A DNA stretch of 64,000 nt from DATJMJ01 sp035503915. GTDB taxonomy: Bacteria; Actinomycetota; Acidimicrobiia; Acidimicrobiales; Palsa-688. Positions within the stretch are counted from its first letter, which is position 1, and each line of letters opens with the position of its first letter. Made by a program: the position numbers and the translations under genes. This document shows, in pieces, positions 38,351 through 46,407 of this stretch. The notes below the pieces were generated by a model that saw nothing but the letters and a program-made list of their open reading frames with translations, was not told the origin of the DNA and searched no databases. The stretch spans positions 39,550 through 103,549 of the forward strand of contig DATJSU010000010.1 in assembly GCA_035503915.1 (NCBI GenBank). The letters run 5' to 3'.

Positions 38351-41253
38351 GGCAGGAACTCGTCCTGTTCTGCCTTGGTCAACGACGTGACTGCCAAGCT
38401 CTGGGCGATGGGCAGCAATTGTGCGAACGGGTAGTAGGGAACTGATGGCATCACTTCTATGCCATCGGAAGGATCCGATACACCGAGGACACTGCCAGAA
38501 CTTCCCCAAGCGACGGAGGGGTAAGCGTTCGTCGTAGAAGTAAAAGCAAGCAGCGGCGCACTGGCCGTGAGGTCCCACACTTCGACTTTCCCGTTTACCC
38601 CGCTGAGCGCGGCTAGGTCGTCGGACGGGGACAAGACGTAGCTGAGCTCGTACCCATTGACCTCCGGCCCGAAGCGCCGCGTTTTTAGGTTGAAAAAGGT
38701 GACGCCGACTTGATCGGCCAGGAGCACTCGCCCGCCCGGCATGACGGTGGCTTCCGACCAGGAGTCGCGCTGGGGGATGGTCGCGACAAGCTTGGGTGCC
38801 TCACCCGTAGTGCCGGCCCAGACGAACAGCTTGCTGGGGCCATTGAGGAGCACCGGCGTGGACAGCAAGCGGGGCTGGTCGCCGGAGAAACCGGCTGGGT
38901 AGTCGTCGTAGCCCTGCAAGACGAACTGGGCGGCCGGTATGCGTGAGGCCCAGTGCCAGTCAAGGGCGCCGCCGTGGGCGTCTAGCCCGGTCGCCGCCTC
39001 TCCGGTGACCAATAGGGAGCGCCCATCGGGTGAAAACTGAAAGGTTTCGTAATAGCTCCAGCCGCGGGGCAACATAAGGCGCGCAACTGGAGCAACCGGG
39101 ACCGCCGTGCCGGCGCTGGCGACTTTCCAGACGTCGACCGTTCCCTCGTTGTTGGCGGCGAGGTAATTCCCGTCCGGGCTGAAGCTCAGTGTCGTGTAGG
39201 TTGCCGCCGAGGTTGCCGTCGGGGACAGGTGGGCCTTGGGCGGCACGAGCCAGCCGCTGGTCGAGGTTCGCCAGTCCCAAAGCAGGACGCCCCCCGACTG
39301 AGTGGCTGCCGCGAGCAAGTTAGTGCGGGGGCTAAAGGAGATTGCCTGGGGTAGGTACTGGCCTTTCAGGAACTGGTCCAGCGTGGCCTGCCAGTCCCAA
39401 AGCAAGCTACCGTCCAAGAGGAACTGCCCGTTGGGGCTGAAAGCGACGTTGAAACCTAGGCCCTCGTTGGTGTACTTGAGGTAGACAGGTCCCGTGGCGG
39501 GGCCGAGCCAGAGCCACACGACTGGGTCTTCCGTCGCCACTGCGAGCGCACCGCTCGTGCTCCAGGCGAGCCCAGTCGCCTCGTCGACGTCGCCCGAGTG
39601 CGTGCCCAGGGAGACGGGCAGGGTGAGGGGCCGGGCTATCGTTGCAGTGGCAGGGGAGTAGGGCTCGACGATGTCGACATGTTGACCAACGCTAGCTATT
39701 GCGAGCTGCCCGTCATCGGGCGAAAATGCAGCGGTGCCATTGCCCCCGATGGGGAAAGTCGCTAGGCGGTGCCCGTCCGCTCGCCAGATCTCTGTCTCAG
39801 ACGGCCCGATCGCCGCAAGCAACTGTCCGTCAGGGCTGAAAACGAGCCCTGATATGTACTTCATGCCGGCGACCGGCTTCAGCGTCGCCACCCTCTGCCC
39901 AGTGAGGGGCCGTTGCAGCACTACCTGCCCGCTGGTCTCGGCAACGGCAAGGAGAGACGCCTGGCGGTTGAGCGCTGGTTCTGGCGGAAGTTGCTTGACT
40001 GAGTTGTTGTCTGCCACGACGGAAACCGTGGCGAGCGCCTTGAAGCTGGATGTCTTGCCCCATCTCCAAGAAATGAGCTGATGGACTATAGATTGCCCAG
40101 CTTTGGCCGGGTAAAAGCGCGAGATGAGGGCCAGCACGTCCTTTCCGTCCGGGCTGAACTGCGTTGAGTTGACAACGGCGTTGTTGATCGTGAGCGTGTA
40201 GGGGTTCACTGCCGACCCAGGCCCCGATTGTTGGAAGAGGTCCCAAACCGTGATGAAGGCAACGCCGTTGTAGCCCACTTGGCTTGAGACCGCCCAGTGC
40301 CCGCTGGGGTCAAATGGCCATTGACTTTCGTCCCTTTCAGTGCTGCTTGGTGGGATAACGGCTTTTAGCGACGACGCCGCCACTGCAGAGCGCAGGGCGT
40401 CTTCAGCCTGGACAGTTGGAGAATAGTCGTAGGCCTTGAGACCGAGCACGAGGGCCAACTGCGGATCTACTGCCAGCTGGACCTGGGATTCCTGGGCAAC
40501 GTAAAGAGAAGATGCCCGGTCCCTTTGGATCTCGGCCTGCTTGCGCTGGTTAACTGCGGTTCGCCACTCAACCGCCGTGAGAGCGACCAGCAAAGCCATG
40601 ACGACTGAGATCGCGAGCGCTACTGTTACTGAACCTCGCTGGCGACGGATAGCGGCTTGACGGCTCTCCCGGACCAGGCGCTGTTGCTGAGGGAGGACCG
40701 GGAGGTTACCGCTGACCCGCTCGTCCAGCCACCTCTCCGCCTCTGTGAGCTCGCGCCCGCGGAGCAACAAGCTGCGGTCGTTGCCCTTTTGGGACCAGCG
40801 TTCCGATTGGGTGAGCAAGCGAGTATGGAAATGGACTGCTTCGATGTCGGTCGAGAGCGCCTCAATGAGCTCAGCGAGCTGCCTTTCGTAACCATCGGCG
40901 CCGGCGGTCGCGCTTTCAGTGAAGGAGATGAACTGCAATGCAGCCAATGCAGGAGGGATCTGGTCATCGGGGACATCCCGGGCTAGGACCGGTATGAGCC
41001 TTTTCCCGAGCCCTAGCGCCCGGTCGAGCTCCTGGCGGCAATATGTTGACTCGACTGACTCGGGCGAGATGACGAAGACCAACGCGTCTGCCTCGAGTAT
41101 CGCTTGCTCGATCTCTGCCCGCCAGGGCGATGAGGGGAAGATCCCCTCGCGGTCGACCCAGCAAGTGAAGTGCTTCGCCGAAAGGGCGTCCTGAAGACGG
41201 TCGACGAACGCCGTCTCGGTTTTCCGGGCGTAAGAAATAAAGACGTCGGCCAA
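38347..41253 (-). CDS. TIR domain - transmembrane - beta-propeller (WD40-like) protein
   Basis: 968 residues. The TIR domain is at 1-135: DVFISYARKTE, CWVDREGIFPSSPWRAEIEQAI, VFVISPESVESTYCRQELDRAL, with Glu75 in the S-x3-C-x2-E motif that is the catalytic Glu of NAD-cleaving TIRs. A linker with RGRELTEAERWLDE follows, then one TM helix at about 208-228, a short coiled coil, and the LAVDPQLALVLGLKAYDY helix typical of bacterial signalling propellers. The rest is propeller blades with FSPDGQLLAA/FSPDGNYLAA-type repeats. It starts with TTG; a consensus-like TACAAT ends 8 nt upstream. TIR would be cytoplasmic and the propeller probably outside. The role is unknown; immunity or stress sensing is inference. 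Confidence 0.88.
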   Translation of the reverse strand: MADVFISYARKTETAFVDRLQDALSAKHFTCWVDREGIFPSSPWRAEIEQAILEADALVFVISPESVESTYCRQELDRALGLGKRLIPVLARDVPDDQIPPALAALQFISFTESATAGADGYERQLAELIEALSTDIEAVHFHTRLLTQSERWSQKGNDRSLLLRGRELTEAERWLDERVSGNLPVLPQQQRLVRESRQAAIRRQRGSVTVALAISVVMALLVALTAVEWRTAVNQRKQAEIQRDRASSLYVAQESQVQLAVDPQLALVLGLKAYDYSPTVQAEDALRSAVAASSLKAVIPPSSTERDESQWPFDPSGHWAVSSQVGYNGVAFITVWDLFQQSGPGSAVNPYTLTINNAVVNSTQFSPDGKDVLALISRFYPAKAGQSIVHQLISWRWGKTSSFKALATVSVVADNNSVKQLPPEPALNRQASLLAVAETSGQVVLQRPLTGQRVATLKPVAGMKYISGLVFSPDGQLLAAIGPSETEIWRADGHRLATFPIGGNGTAAFSPDDGQLAIASVGQHVDIVEPYSPATATIARPLTLPVSLGTHSGDVDEATGLAWSTSGALAVATEDPVVWLWLGPATGPVYLKYTNEGLGFNVAFSPNGQFLLDGSLLWDWQATLDQFLKGQYLPQAISFSPRTNLLAAATQSGGVLLWDWRTSTSGWLVPPKAHLSPTATSAATYTTLSFSPDGNYLAANNEGTVDVWKVASAGTAVPVAPVARLMLPRGWSYYETFQFSPDGRSLLVTGEAATGLDAHGGALDWHWASRIPAAQFVLQGYDDYPAGFSGDQPRLLSTPVLLNGPSKLFVWAGTTGEAPKLVATIPQRDSWSEATVMPGGRVLLADQVGVTFFNLKTRRFGPEVNGYELSYVLSPSDDLAALSGVNGKVEVWDLTASAPLLAFTSTTNAYPSVAWGSSGSVLGVSDPSDGIEVMPSVPYYPFAQLLPIAQSLAVTSLTKAEQDEFLP

Positions 41254-41261
41254 CGTCCCGA

Positions 41262-41267
41262 ATTGTA
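41262..41267 (-). promoter_or_regulatory. -10 element of the TIR-propeller gene
   Basis: Minus-strand TACAAT, close to the consensus, 8 nt before the TTG start at 41253. No Shine-Dalgarno is seen, so the transcript may be leaderless. Confidence 0.45.
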
Positions 41268-41368
41268 GTGCGTGAGCTGGGGCCGCTCGGCACTTTGCGT
41301 GCCTGGGCCCTCGAACCTTCTGGGGCTACAACTCAGGTGCTCAGCGCGTCACCGCTCCGGACCGGCGC

Positions 41369-41374
41369 TAGGGT
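41369..41374 (+). promoter_or_regulatory. Leaderless -10 element of the arabinofuranosidase gene
   Basis: TAGGGT ends 7 nt before the ATG at 41382, with no ribosome binding site. It supports that start over an upstream in-frame one at 41268. Confidence 0.5.
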
Positions 41375-41381
41375 ACCCGAC

Positions 41382-42872
41382 ATGACTGCCCATCTCGAGC
41401 TCAACATCGACTGGCACCGCTCCTTTGGTGAAAGAAACCCTTTGTTATTTGGCTATTTCCTGGAGCACTTCCATCGCCAGATCTACGGTGGCATCTTCCA
41501 GCCCACTTCTTCCGCCGGCTCGTCTGGTTTACGCTTGGACGTCATCGAGGCGATCCGACGGTTGCAGCCGGCGGTTGTGCGCTGGCCGGGAGGGTGCTTC
41601 GCGTCGAGCTACCACTGGCGCGACGGCATTGGGCCGCAACGCTTGCCTTCCTTCGATAAAGCCTGGCGGGCAGAAGAGCCGAACACCTTCGGGACCGATG
41701 AGTTCGTAGCTTTTTGCCGCGCCGTTGGCGCGGAGCCGTACATCTGCACAAATGGCGGTACTGGGACGCCCGAGGAAATGAGCGACTGGGTTGAGTACTG
41801 CAACCTGAGCGGCAAGAGCCGCAACGCGCGGTTGCGTGTTGACAACGGCAACGCGCAACCCTTTGGCGTCCGCCTATGGAGCATCGGTAACGAAAACTAC
41901 GGAGATTGGGAAATTGGCGCCCGGGACGCTGCCGAGTGGGCGCGTTACGTACGCGAATCAGCCAAAATGATGCGCCGCGTCGACGACCGGGTCGTCCTGT
42001 CGGCCCCCGCCTGCGGTGACATCGACTGGGACGTCGGGTTGCTCCGGTGCGCAGGCGAACAGTTGGACTTGTTGGCGGTACATGGCTACGCCGCCCACGG
42101 TGGCGCTTCCTACGAACAGATGGTCGCTCGTGCTGGTTACCCCGAGCAGAAGATCGCACGAGCGGAGCAAATGCTCGAACTGGTGGGCCTGACTGGGCGG
42201 GTGCGTATCGCCTTCGACGAGTGGAACCCGAGGCATTGGCACCATCCCGGCCACGCGGGCAGGGGACGCCCAAACTTGGACGAATGGGCGCGCAATGACG
42301 ATAACTCCACTTACACAATGGCTGACGCTGTGCTTCATGCATGTTTCCTCAACTCAGCCCTCAGGCATTGCCAAAGCGTCGCCATCACGAACTTCTCGCC
42401 TCTTGTGAACACGCGGGGCCCGATCTATGCCTACGACGGTGGAGTCGTGCTGAGGCCGACGTACCACGTGTGCGAGCTTTACGCGTCGAGGACGTTGCCA
42501 GAAGTCCTCGACGCAAACGTCATCGTCGAGCATTTCAAGGCCGGTACTGAGCAGGGCGGCGTGGCGGAGGTCCCGCGTGGTGATGCGGCCGTGACTATCG
42601 ACCGTGCAGCCGGCCGGCTCGCGATCGCCCTCACCAACCTCCACCCAGACGGCCCGCTCGAGTGCGAGGTCTGGGCTCCGGGCCGGCGCTTTGCAGCTAC
42701 GGGAGGAGTCGTCACGCTTACGGCACCCGAGGTCGACGACTTCAACGACGTCGACCACCCCACCTCTGTCTCTCCCATTCGCGCGGAACTGGCCTCGACC
42801 GGGGAACGCTTCACCGTCACGTTGCCGCCACGTTCGGTAAGTGTCGTCGAAATTGGCGCTGAGCCCTGGTAG
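41382..42872 (+). CDS. abfA: Alpha-L-arabinofuranosidase (GH51)
   Basis: 496-residue cytoplasmic exo-glycosidase removing arabinose side chains from arabinoxylan or arabinan oligosaccharides. The GH51 barrel has LFGYFLEHFHRQIYGGIF, VVRWPGGCFASSYHWRDGIGP, the acid/base Glu in WSIGNENYGDWE and nucleophile Glu in RIAFDEWNPRHWHHPGH, followed by the C-terminal beta-sandwich. Length is normal. No signal peptide. It is monocistronic; a tRNA-Gln-like repeat begins 5 nt after its stop. Confidence 0.95.
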   Translation: MTAHLELNIDWHRSFGERNPLLFGYFLEHFHRQIYGGIFQPTSSAGSSGLRLDVIEAIRRLQPAVVRWPGGCFASSYHWRDGIGPQRLPSFDKAWRAEEPNTFGTDEFVAFCRAVGAEPYICTNGGTGTPEEMSDWVEYCNLSGKSRNARLRVDNGNAQPFGVRLWSIGNENYGDWEIGARDAAEWARYVRESAKMMRRVDDRVVLSAPACGDIDWDVGLLRCAGEQLDLLAVHGYAAHGGASYEQMVARAGYPEQKIARAEQMLELVGLTGRVRIAFDEWNPRHWHHPGHAGRGRPNLDEWARNDDNSTYTMADAVLHACFLNSALRHCQSVAITNFSPLVNTRGPIYAYDGGVVLRPTYHVCELYASRTLPEVLDANVIVEHFKAGTEQGGVAEVPRGDAAVTIDRAAGRLAIALTNLHPDGPLECEVWAPGRRFAATGGVVTLTAPEVDDFNDVDHPTSVSPIRAELASTGERFTVTLPPRSVSVVEIGAEPW

Positions 42873-42876
42873 AGAA

Positions 42877-42925
42877 GCTCCGGGGGGGAGGGCTCGAACC
42901 TCCAAGCACTCGGGCCCAAAGTCGG
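42877..42925 (-). repeat. Copy of the tRNA-Gln 3' half (attachment-site-like direct repeat)
   Basis: These 49 bases match 44 positions of 43900-43947 in the same orientation: four substitutions and one indel. The shared part is the anticodon loop, variable region, T-arm and 3' acceptor strand of the tRNA-Gln gene. The 5' half of a tRNA is not recoverable from 42926-42970: no TCCGGGG acceptor strand is present and the anticodon stem no longer pairs. It is therefore a tRNA fragment, not a gene. Its geometry is that of the distal att site left when an element integrates into a tRNA 3' end. Confidence 0.75.
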
Positions 42926-42981
42926 CTGCCGTACGTCTGTTCCCCACGGCTACATATGGGCCCAAGTGTCCAACACGGCGA

Positions 42982-43011
42982 GCACCCGCCCCTGTGCCGC
43001 GGGGCGGGTGC
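42982..43011. terminator. Strong 11-bp inverted repeat
   Basis: GCACCCGCCCC (42982-42992) pairs perfectly with GGGGCGGGTGC (43001-43011) around an 8-nt loop, the strongest hairpin noticed in the window. It lies between the tRNA-like repeat and the end of the minus-strand secreted-protein gene. There is no T-tract on either strand; it may terminate one or both of the flanking convergent genes. Confidence 0.5.
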
Positions 43012-43089
43012 CTCGATGGGGCGTAATTTAGTCCACGAGGGACCTTGTGGGGCTGGCCCGGGCTCTGCAGCCCCGCAACGATGCCCTGT

Positions 43090-43746
43090 TCAGAGGCCGA
43101 CGGCGTCGACTGCTAGCTTCGCCACCGCGTTGGCTTTCGCGACGCTGCCGCCGACCACTTCACCACCTGCGATCTTCTTGCCCTGGTAACTGATGGCGGC
43201 GTAGAAATTGAAGTTCAGGCCGGTGGCGGCGATCTTCCCGGACAACCACACAGTCGGCAGCCCGAACTGACTGCCGTACTTAGCGGTGAAGGTCGACCCG
43301 GCGGGCATCTTGCTATTCAGGTTGGCAAACTCCGATTTCATGTACGACGACACAGAGCCGGGCGGCAGCGTCTTCGAAACGCGGCCCATGATCACGATCG
43401 CGTACTTCAAGTTCGCCATCGAGGCCGCAGTGGAGAACGACGAATAGGAAACGTAGGTGCAGACCGTTACCGTAGACTTCACGCCCTTTAGTGGGCCGCT
43501 CGCCTCCGTGCTAGCGCGAGTGAAGCTCGTGGGGGTTGGCAAGCTGGAACCGTAGGCAGCTGACACCGCTCCAGCGCTCGGGCAGGGAGCCACGGGCGGG
43601 GCGTTGTTCAACGTCGGGTTGGGCACGCTTGCTGCTTGCGCAGCGCTTGGCGCGGCCAGCAGGCAGACGCCGGCGGCAAGCGCGGCACTTGCCAAACGGG
43701 TAAAACCAATCTTGTTGTTGAGGAGCCGGGAAGGTGTCCGCTCCAT
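43090..43746 (-). CDS. Secreted protein of unknown function
   Basis: 218 residues from the ATG at 43746, with AGGAG 8 nt upstream. A clear Sec signal peptide is present: a basic start (ERTPSRLLNNK), a hydrophobic core LASAALAAGVCLLAAPSA, and an AQA cleavage site near residue 38. The mature part is Ser/Ala/Gly-rich with two cysteines (VAPCPSAG and VTVCTYV) that could form a disulfide, and a likely helical MKSEFANLNSK segment. I do not recognise a family. It is the only gene in the 1-kb interval bounded by the two tRNA-Gln-derived repeats, suggesting it arrived with, or is cargo of, an inserted element. Confidence 0.8.
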   Translation of the reverse strand: MERTPSRLLNNKIGFTRLASAALAAGVCLLAAPSAAQAASVPNPTLNNAPPVAPCPSAGAVSAAYGSSLPTPTSFTRASTEASGPLKGVKSTVTVCTYVSYSSFSTAASMANLKYAIVIMGRVSKTLPPGSVSSYMKSEFANLNSKMPAGSTFTAKYGSQFGLPTVWLSGKIAATGLNFNFYAAISYQGKKIAGGEVVGGSVAKANAVAKLAVDAVGL

Positions 43747-43900
43747 AAGGTGCTCTCCTTTTTGCTTTTTGGCGCACCGGTCCGTGCCGTGCAGGTTCAC
43801 CTGCAGACGATAGCTCGGGAGGAGGCTGGTTGCGTACGATCCCCGAAGAGTACGCAACCGGTTTTTCATGTCGAACTCCGAGAAACCGCTGCTAGAAGTG

Positions 43901-43974
43901 CTCCGGGGGGAGGGCTCGAACCTCCAAGCATTCGGATCCAAAGTCCGACGTTCTTCCATTTGAACTACCCCGGA
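43901..43974 (-). tRNA. tRNA-Gln (anticodon TTG)
   Basis: 74 nt on the minus strand. The acceptor stem TCCGGGG (5') pairs with CCCCGGA (3'), and the discriminator base is G. The D stem is GTTC/GAAC, the anticodon stem TCGGA/TCCGA encloses loop CTTTGGA with anticodon TTG, and the T stem GGAGG/CCTCC encloses TTCGAGC. CCA is not encoded. All stems pair fully. A degenerate copy of its 3' half lies about 1 kb downstream at 42877-42925. Confidence 0.93.
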
Positions 43975-44152
43975 ACGGCGAGCGACCGCCAGCGATGGCC
44001 GGGCAGGCCGGACGCACCAACCCTACAGGAAGCCTGTCAGGCAGCTGCTGCGGCTCGCCGGCGGGCCTGGGGAGGGCCGGGCCAGGGCCACGAACGGGAA
44101 CAAAACCCGCGCCACGAGAAGCAAAGCAACGCACGCGACTAGAAAGAAGATC

Positions 44153-45340
44153 GTGACCTTCTACAGCCGAGACGCCCTCCGCCGAGGCCGCAGCCGAGCG
44201 GCTGATCAGCCAAAGTTGGCGGCGGTAGTGCTCGCCGCAGGTGAGGGCACGCGCATGCACAGCTCCCGCCCCAAGCCTCTCCACAGGCTCTGCGGGCGCC
44301 CGATGGTCATGTGGGTGCTAGACGCGCTCGTCGGGCTCGGCGTTTCCCGCGTAGTGGTGGTCGTAGGCCACGGGTCGACGAGAGTGACCAAGGCCCTGGC
44401 GGAAGCCAGCTCACGCCTAGTGCCCCTGGAAGTGGTGGAGCAGCCAGTCCAGCGGGGGACCGGCGACGCGCTGTCAGTAGCGCTTACGGCTTTCAACGAC
44501 GACGACGGCGAGCTCGACGACCTCCTCGTACTGCCAGGGGATACCCCCCTCCTGCGCTCCGGCACCCTCGGCGACCTGGTGGCAGCCCACCGGGAGTCGG
44601 CGGCAGCGGGCACCCTGCTTACTGCTCGATTAGCCGAGCCCCATGGATATGGGAGGGTGCTGCGCTCGCGGGATGGCAGGGTCGCCAGCATCGTCGAGGA
44701 GGCGGACGCAACTGATGAAGAACGAGCGATCGACGAGGTCGGGACTTCGATATACGTGTTCCGGCGGTCGGTCCTCGCACCCGCGTTGCGCCGTCTCAGC
44801 CCTGACAATGCCCAGGGCGAGTACTATCTCACGGACGTGGTCGCGGTCCTGCATGACGCCGGTTACCCAGTGATCTCTCTTGTCGTACCGGACGCCACCG
44901 AGGTCAGCGGCGTGAATGACCGCTCCCAGCTCGCGAGCGCGGAAGCCGTCCTGCGGGCGCGTACCAACGACAGGTGGATGCGCAGGGGTGTGACGATGCT
45001 CGACCCGCAGCACACATACCTCGACTCCACAGTTGAGCTCGCCGAGGATGTGACGCTCTACCCGGGGACGATCCTCCAAGGGACGACCCGCGTCGCAAGG
45101 GGCGCCGAGATCGGGCCGGCAACGCACCTTGTGGACTGCGTCGTAGAGGCGAGGGCGCAGGTGCGTTCTACGTCTGCGGAGCAGGTGAGGATAGGTGAGG
45201 ACGCACGAGTGGGACCTTGGGCGTGGCTTGCCCCCGGCACGGTCGTCGCGCCCGGCGCCGTCATCCGACCTGGTCTAGCCACTTACAGCACGGACGGGAC
45301 GGAGGGAGAGGTGCCTGGTGGAACTGCTCTCGAGGCATAG
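44153..45340 (+). CDS. glmU: GlmU-type UDP-N-acetylglucosamine pyrophosphorylase with shortened C-terminal domain
   Basis: 395 residues. The N-terminal pyrophosphorylase domain is complete: LAAVVLAAGEGTRMHSSRPKPLHRLCGRPM, EQPVQRGTGDAL, VLPGDTPLL, HGYGRVLRSRDGRVASIVEEADAT, EVGTSIYVFRR, GEYYLTDVV. The left-handed beta-helix starts (TYLDSTVELAEDVTLYPGTILQGTT) but ends after GPWAWLAPGTVVAPG. It lacks the KVPHLSYIGD / GAGTITCNYDG region that carries the acetyltransferase catalytic His in GlmU. Bifunctional GlmU is about 450-495 residues. It therefore probably makes UDP-GlcNAc from GlcNAc-1-P but cannot acetylate glucosamine-1-P. The frame overlaps prs by 23 nt. Confidence 0.88.
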   Translation: MTFYSRDALRRGRSRAADQPKLAAVVLAAGEGTRMHSSRPKPLHRLCGRPMVMWVLDALVGLGVSRVVVVVGHGSTRVTKALAEASSRLVPLEVVEQPVQRGTGDALSVALTAFNDDDGELDDLLVLPGDTPLLRSGTLGDLVAAHRESAAAGTLLTARLAEPHGYGRVLRSRDGRVASIVEEADATDEERAIDEVGTSIYVFRRSVLAPALRRLSPDNAQGEYYLTDVVAVLHDAGYPVISLVVPDATEVSGVNDRSQLASAEAVLRARTNDRWMRRGVTMLDPQHTYLDSTVELAEDVTLYPGTILQGTTRVARGAEIGPATHLVDCVVEARAQVRSTSAEQVRIGEDARVGPWAWLAPGTVVAPGAVIRPGLATYSTDGTEGEVPGGTALEA

Positions 45341-46304
45341 GCTCCAGCTTTACGCTGGTAGGTCCCACCCGAAGCTGGGAGAGGCAATTGCCGAGCACCT
45401 CGGCGTAAAGGTCGGCCCGTGCGAGATCGTGGACTTCCCAAATGGGGAGATCCGGGCGCGATATGCCGAGTCCGTGAGAGGCGCGGACGTTTTTATCCTC
45501 CAGACGCACTCGCCATGCGAAGGGCGGTCCGTGAACGACCTGCTGATGGAGCAATGGGTCATGATCGACGCAGCAAAACGAGGCTCGGCGAAGCGGATCA
45601 CTGCCGTGTGCCCGCGGTACGGCTACGGGCGCCAGGACCGTAAGTCGAGGTCCCGGGAACCGATAACAGCGCGGATGGTAGCTGACTTCTTCCATGCCGC
45701 GGGTGCCGAGCGGATCATGTCCGTTGACTTGCATTCCGGCCAGGTGCAGGGCTTCTTCGATGGCCCGGTGGACCACCTGACGGCCGTCAACCTCCTCGTA
45801 GACCATCTGCGGAACAACCTGACTGGGGACTTCGTAATGGTTTCGCCAGACACAGGCCGCACCAAGGTGGCCGAAAAGGCCGCGCGGGCGGCGGGGGACG
45901 TCGACATGGCTGCCGTTTACAAGCGTCGCAGCCTCGACAAGGTCGGGCATGTCGAGGCCCTTGACGTCATGGGCGACGTCAAGGGCCGGCACTGCATCCT
46001 CATCGACGACGAGATCGATACGGCGGGCACGTTGTGCGAGGCGGCGAACATCCTCTATCACAAGGGTGCGACCGGCGTTTGGGCTACTGCCACGCACGGC
46101 GTGTTCTCTGAGCCGGCGATAGACCGGTTGAAAAACTCGAAGATTTCGCGCGTGATCGTGACCGACACGGTGCCACTGCCTGCGGACAAGCAAATCCCCA
46201 AGATCGAAAGCGTCTCGGTTGCTAGAACGTTCGCAGATGCGATCAGGGCAGTGTTCGAAGAAGGCTCGGTGTCGGAGATCTTCGGGGGCGAAAACCAGAA
46301 CTGA
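45318..46304 (+). CDS. prs: Ribose-phosphate pyrophosphokinase
   Basis: 328-residue PRPP synthetase making phosphoribosyl pyrophosphate from ribose 5-phosphate and ATP. Motifs: LQLYAGRSHPKLGEAIAEHLG, FPNGEIRARYAESVRGADVFILQ, NDLLMEQWVMIDAAKR, RYGYGRQDRKSRSREPITARMVADFF, VDLHSGQVQGFF, SPDTGRTKVAEKAA and the PRPP loop LIDDEIDTAGTLCEAA. GTG 45318 lies within the glmU end. The glmU-prs pair and following rplY-pth-mfd is a widespread bacterial order. Full length. Confidence 0.96.
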   Translation: MELLSRHRLQLYAGRSHPKLGEAIAEHLGVKVGPCEIVDFPNGEIRARYAESVRGADVFILQTHSPCEGRSVNDLLMEQWVMIDAAKRGSAKRITAVCPRYGYGRQDRKSRSREPITARMVADFFHAAGAERIMSVDLHSGQVQGFFDGPVDHLTAVNLLVDHLRNNLTGDFVMVSPDTGRTKVAEKAARAAGDVDMAAVYKRRSLDKVGHVEALDVMGDVKGRHCILIDDEIDTAGTLCEAANILYHKGATGVWATATHGVFSEPAIDRLKNSKISRVIVTDTVPLPADKQIPKIESVSVARTFADAIRAVFEEGSVSEIFGGENQN

Positions 46305-46407
46305 CCGGGTTGGGTTGAGGGCGCAGCGCCGGCACCTGGCCTCCGTGGCCAGCGACTATTATTAGGGCCTCTTCCTTTTTCGTCCGACGAGTGGAGCGCG
46401 AACGAGC

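Noticed and set aside
42873..42975. A second functional tRNA gene
   Set aside because: Only the T-arm and 3' acceptor strand are tRNA-like; there is no complementary 5' acceptor strand and the anticodon stem has at least three mispairs.
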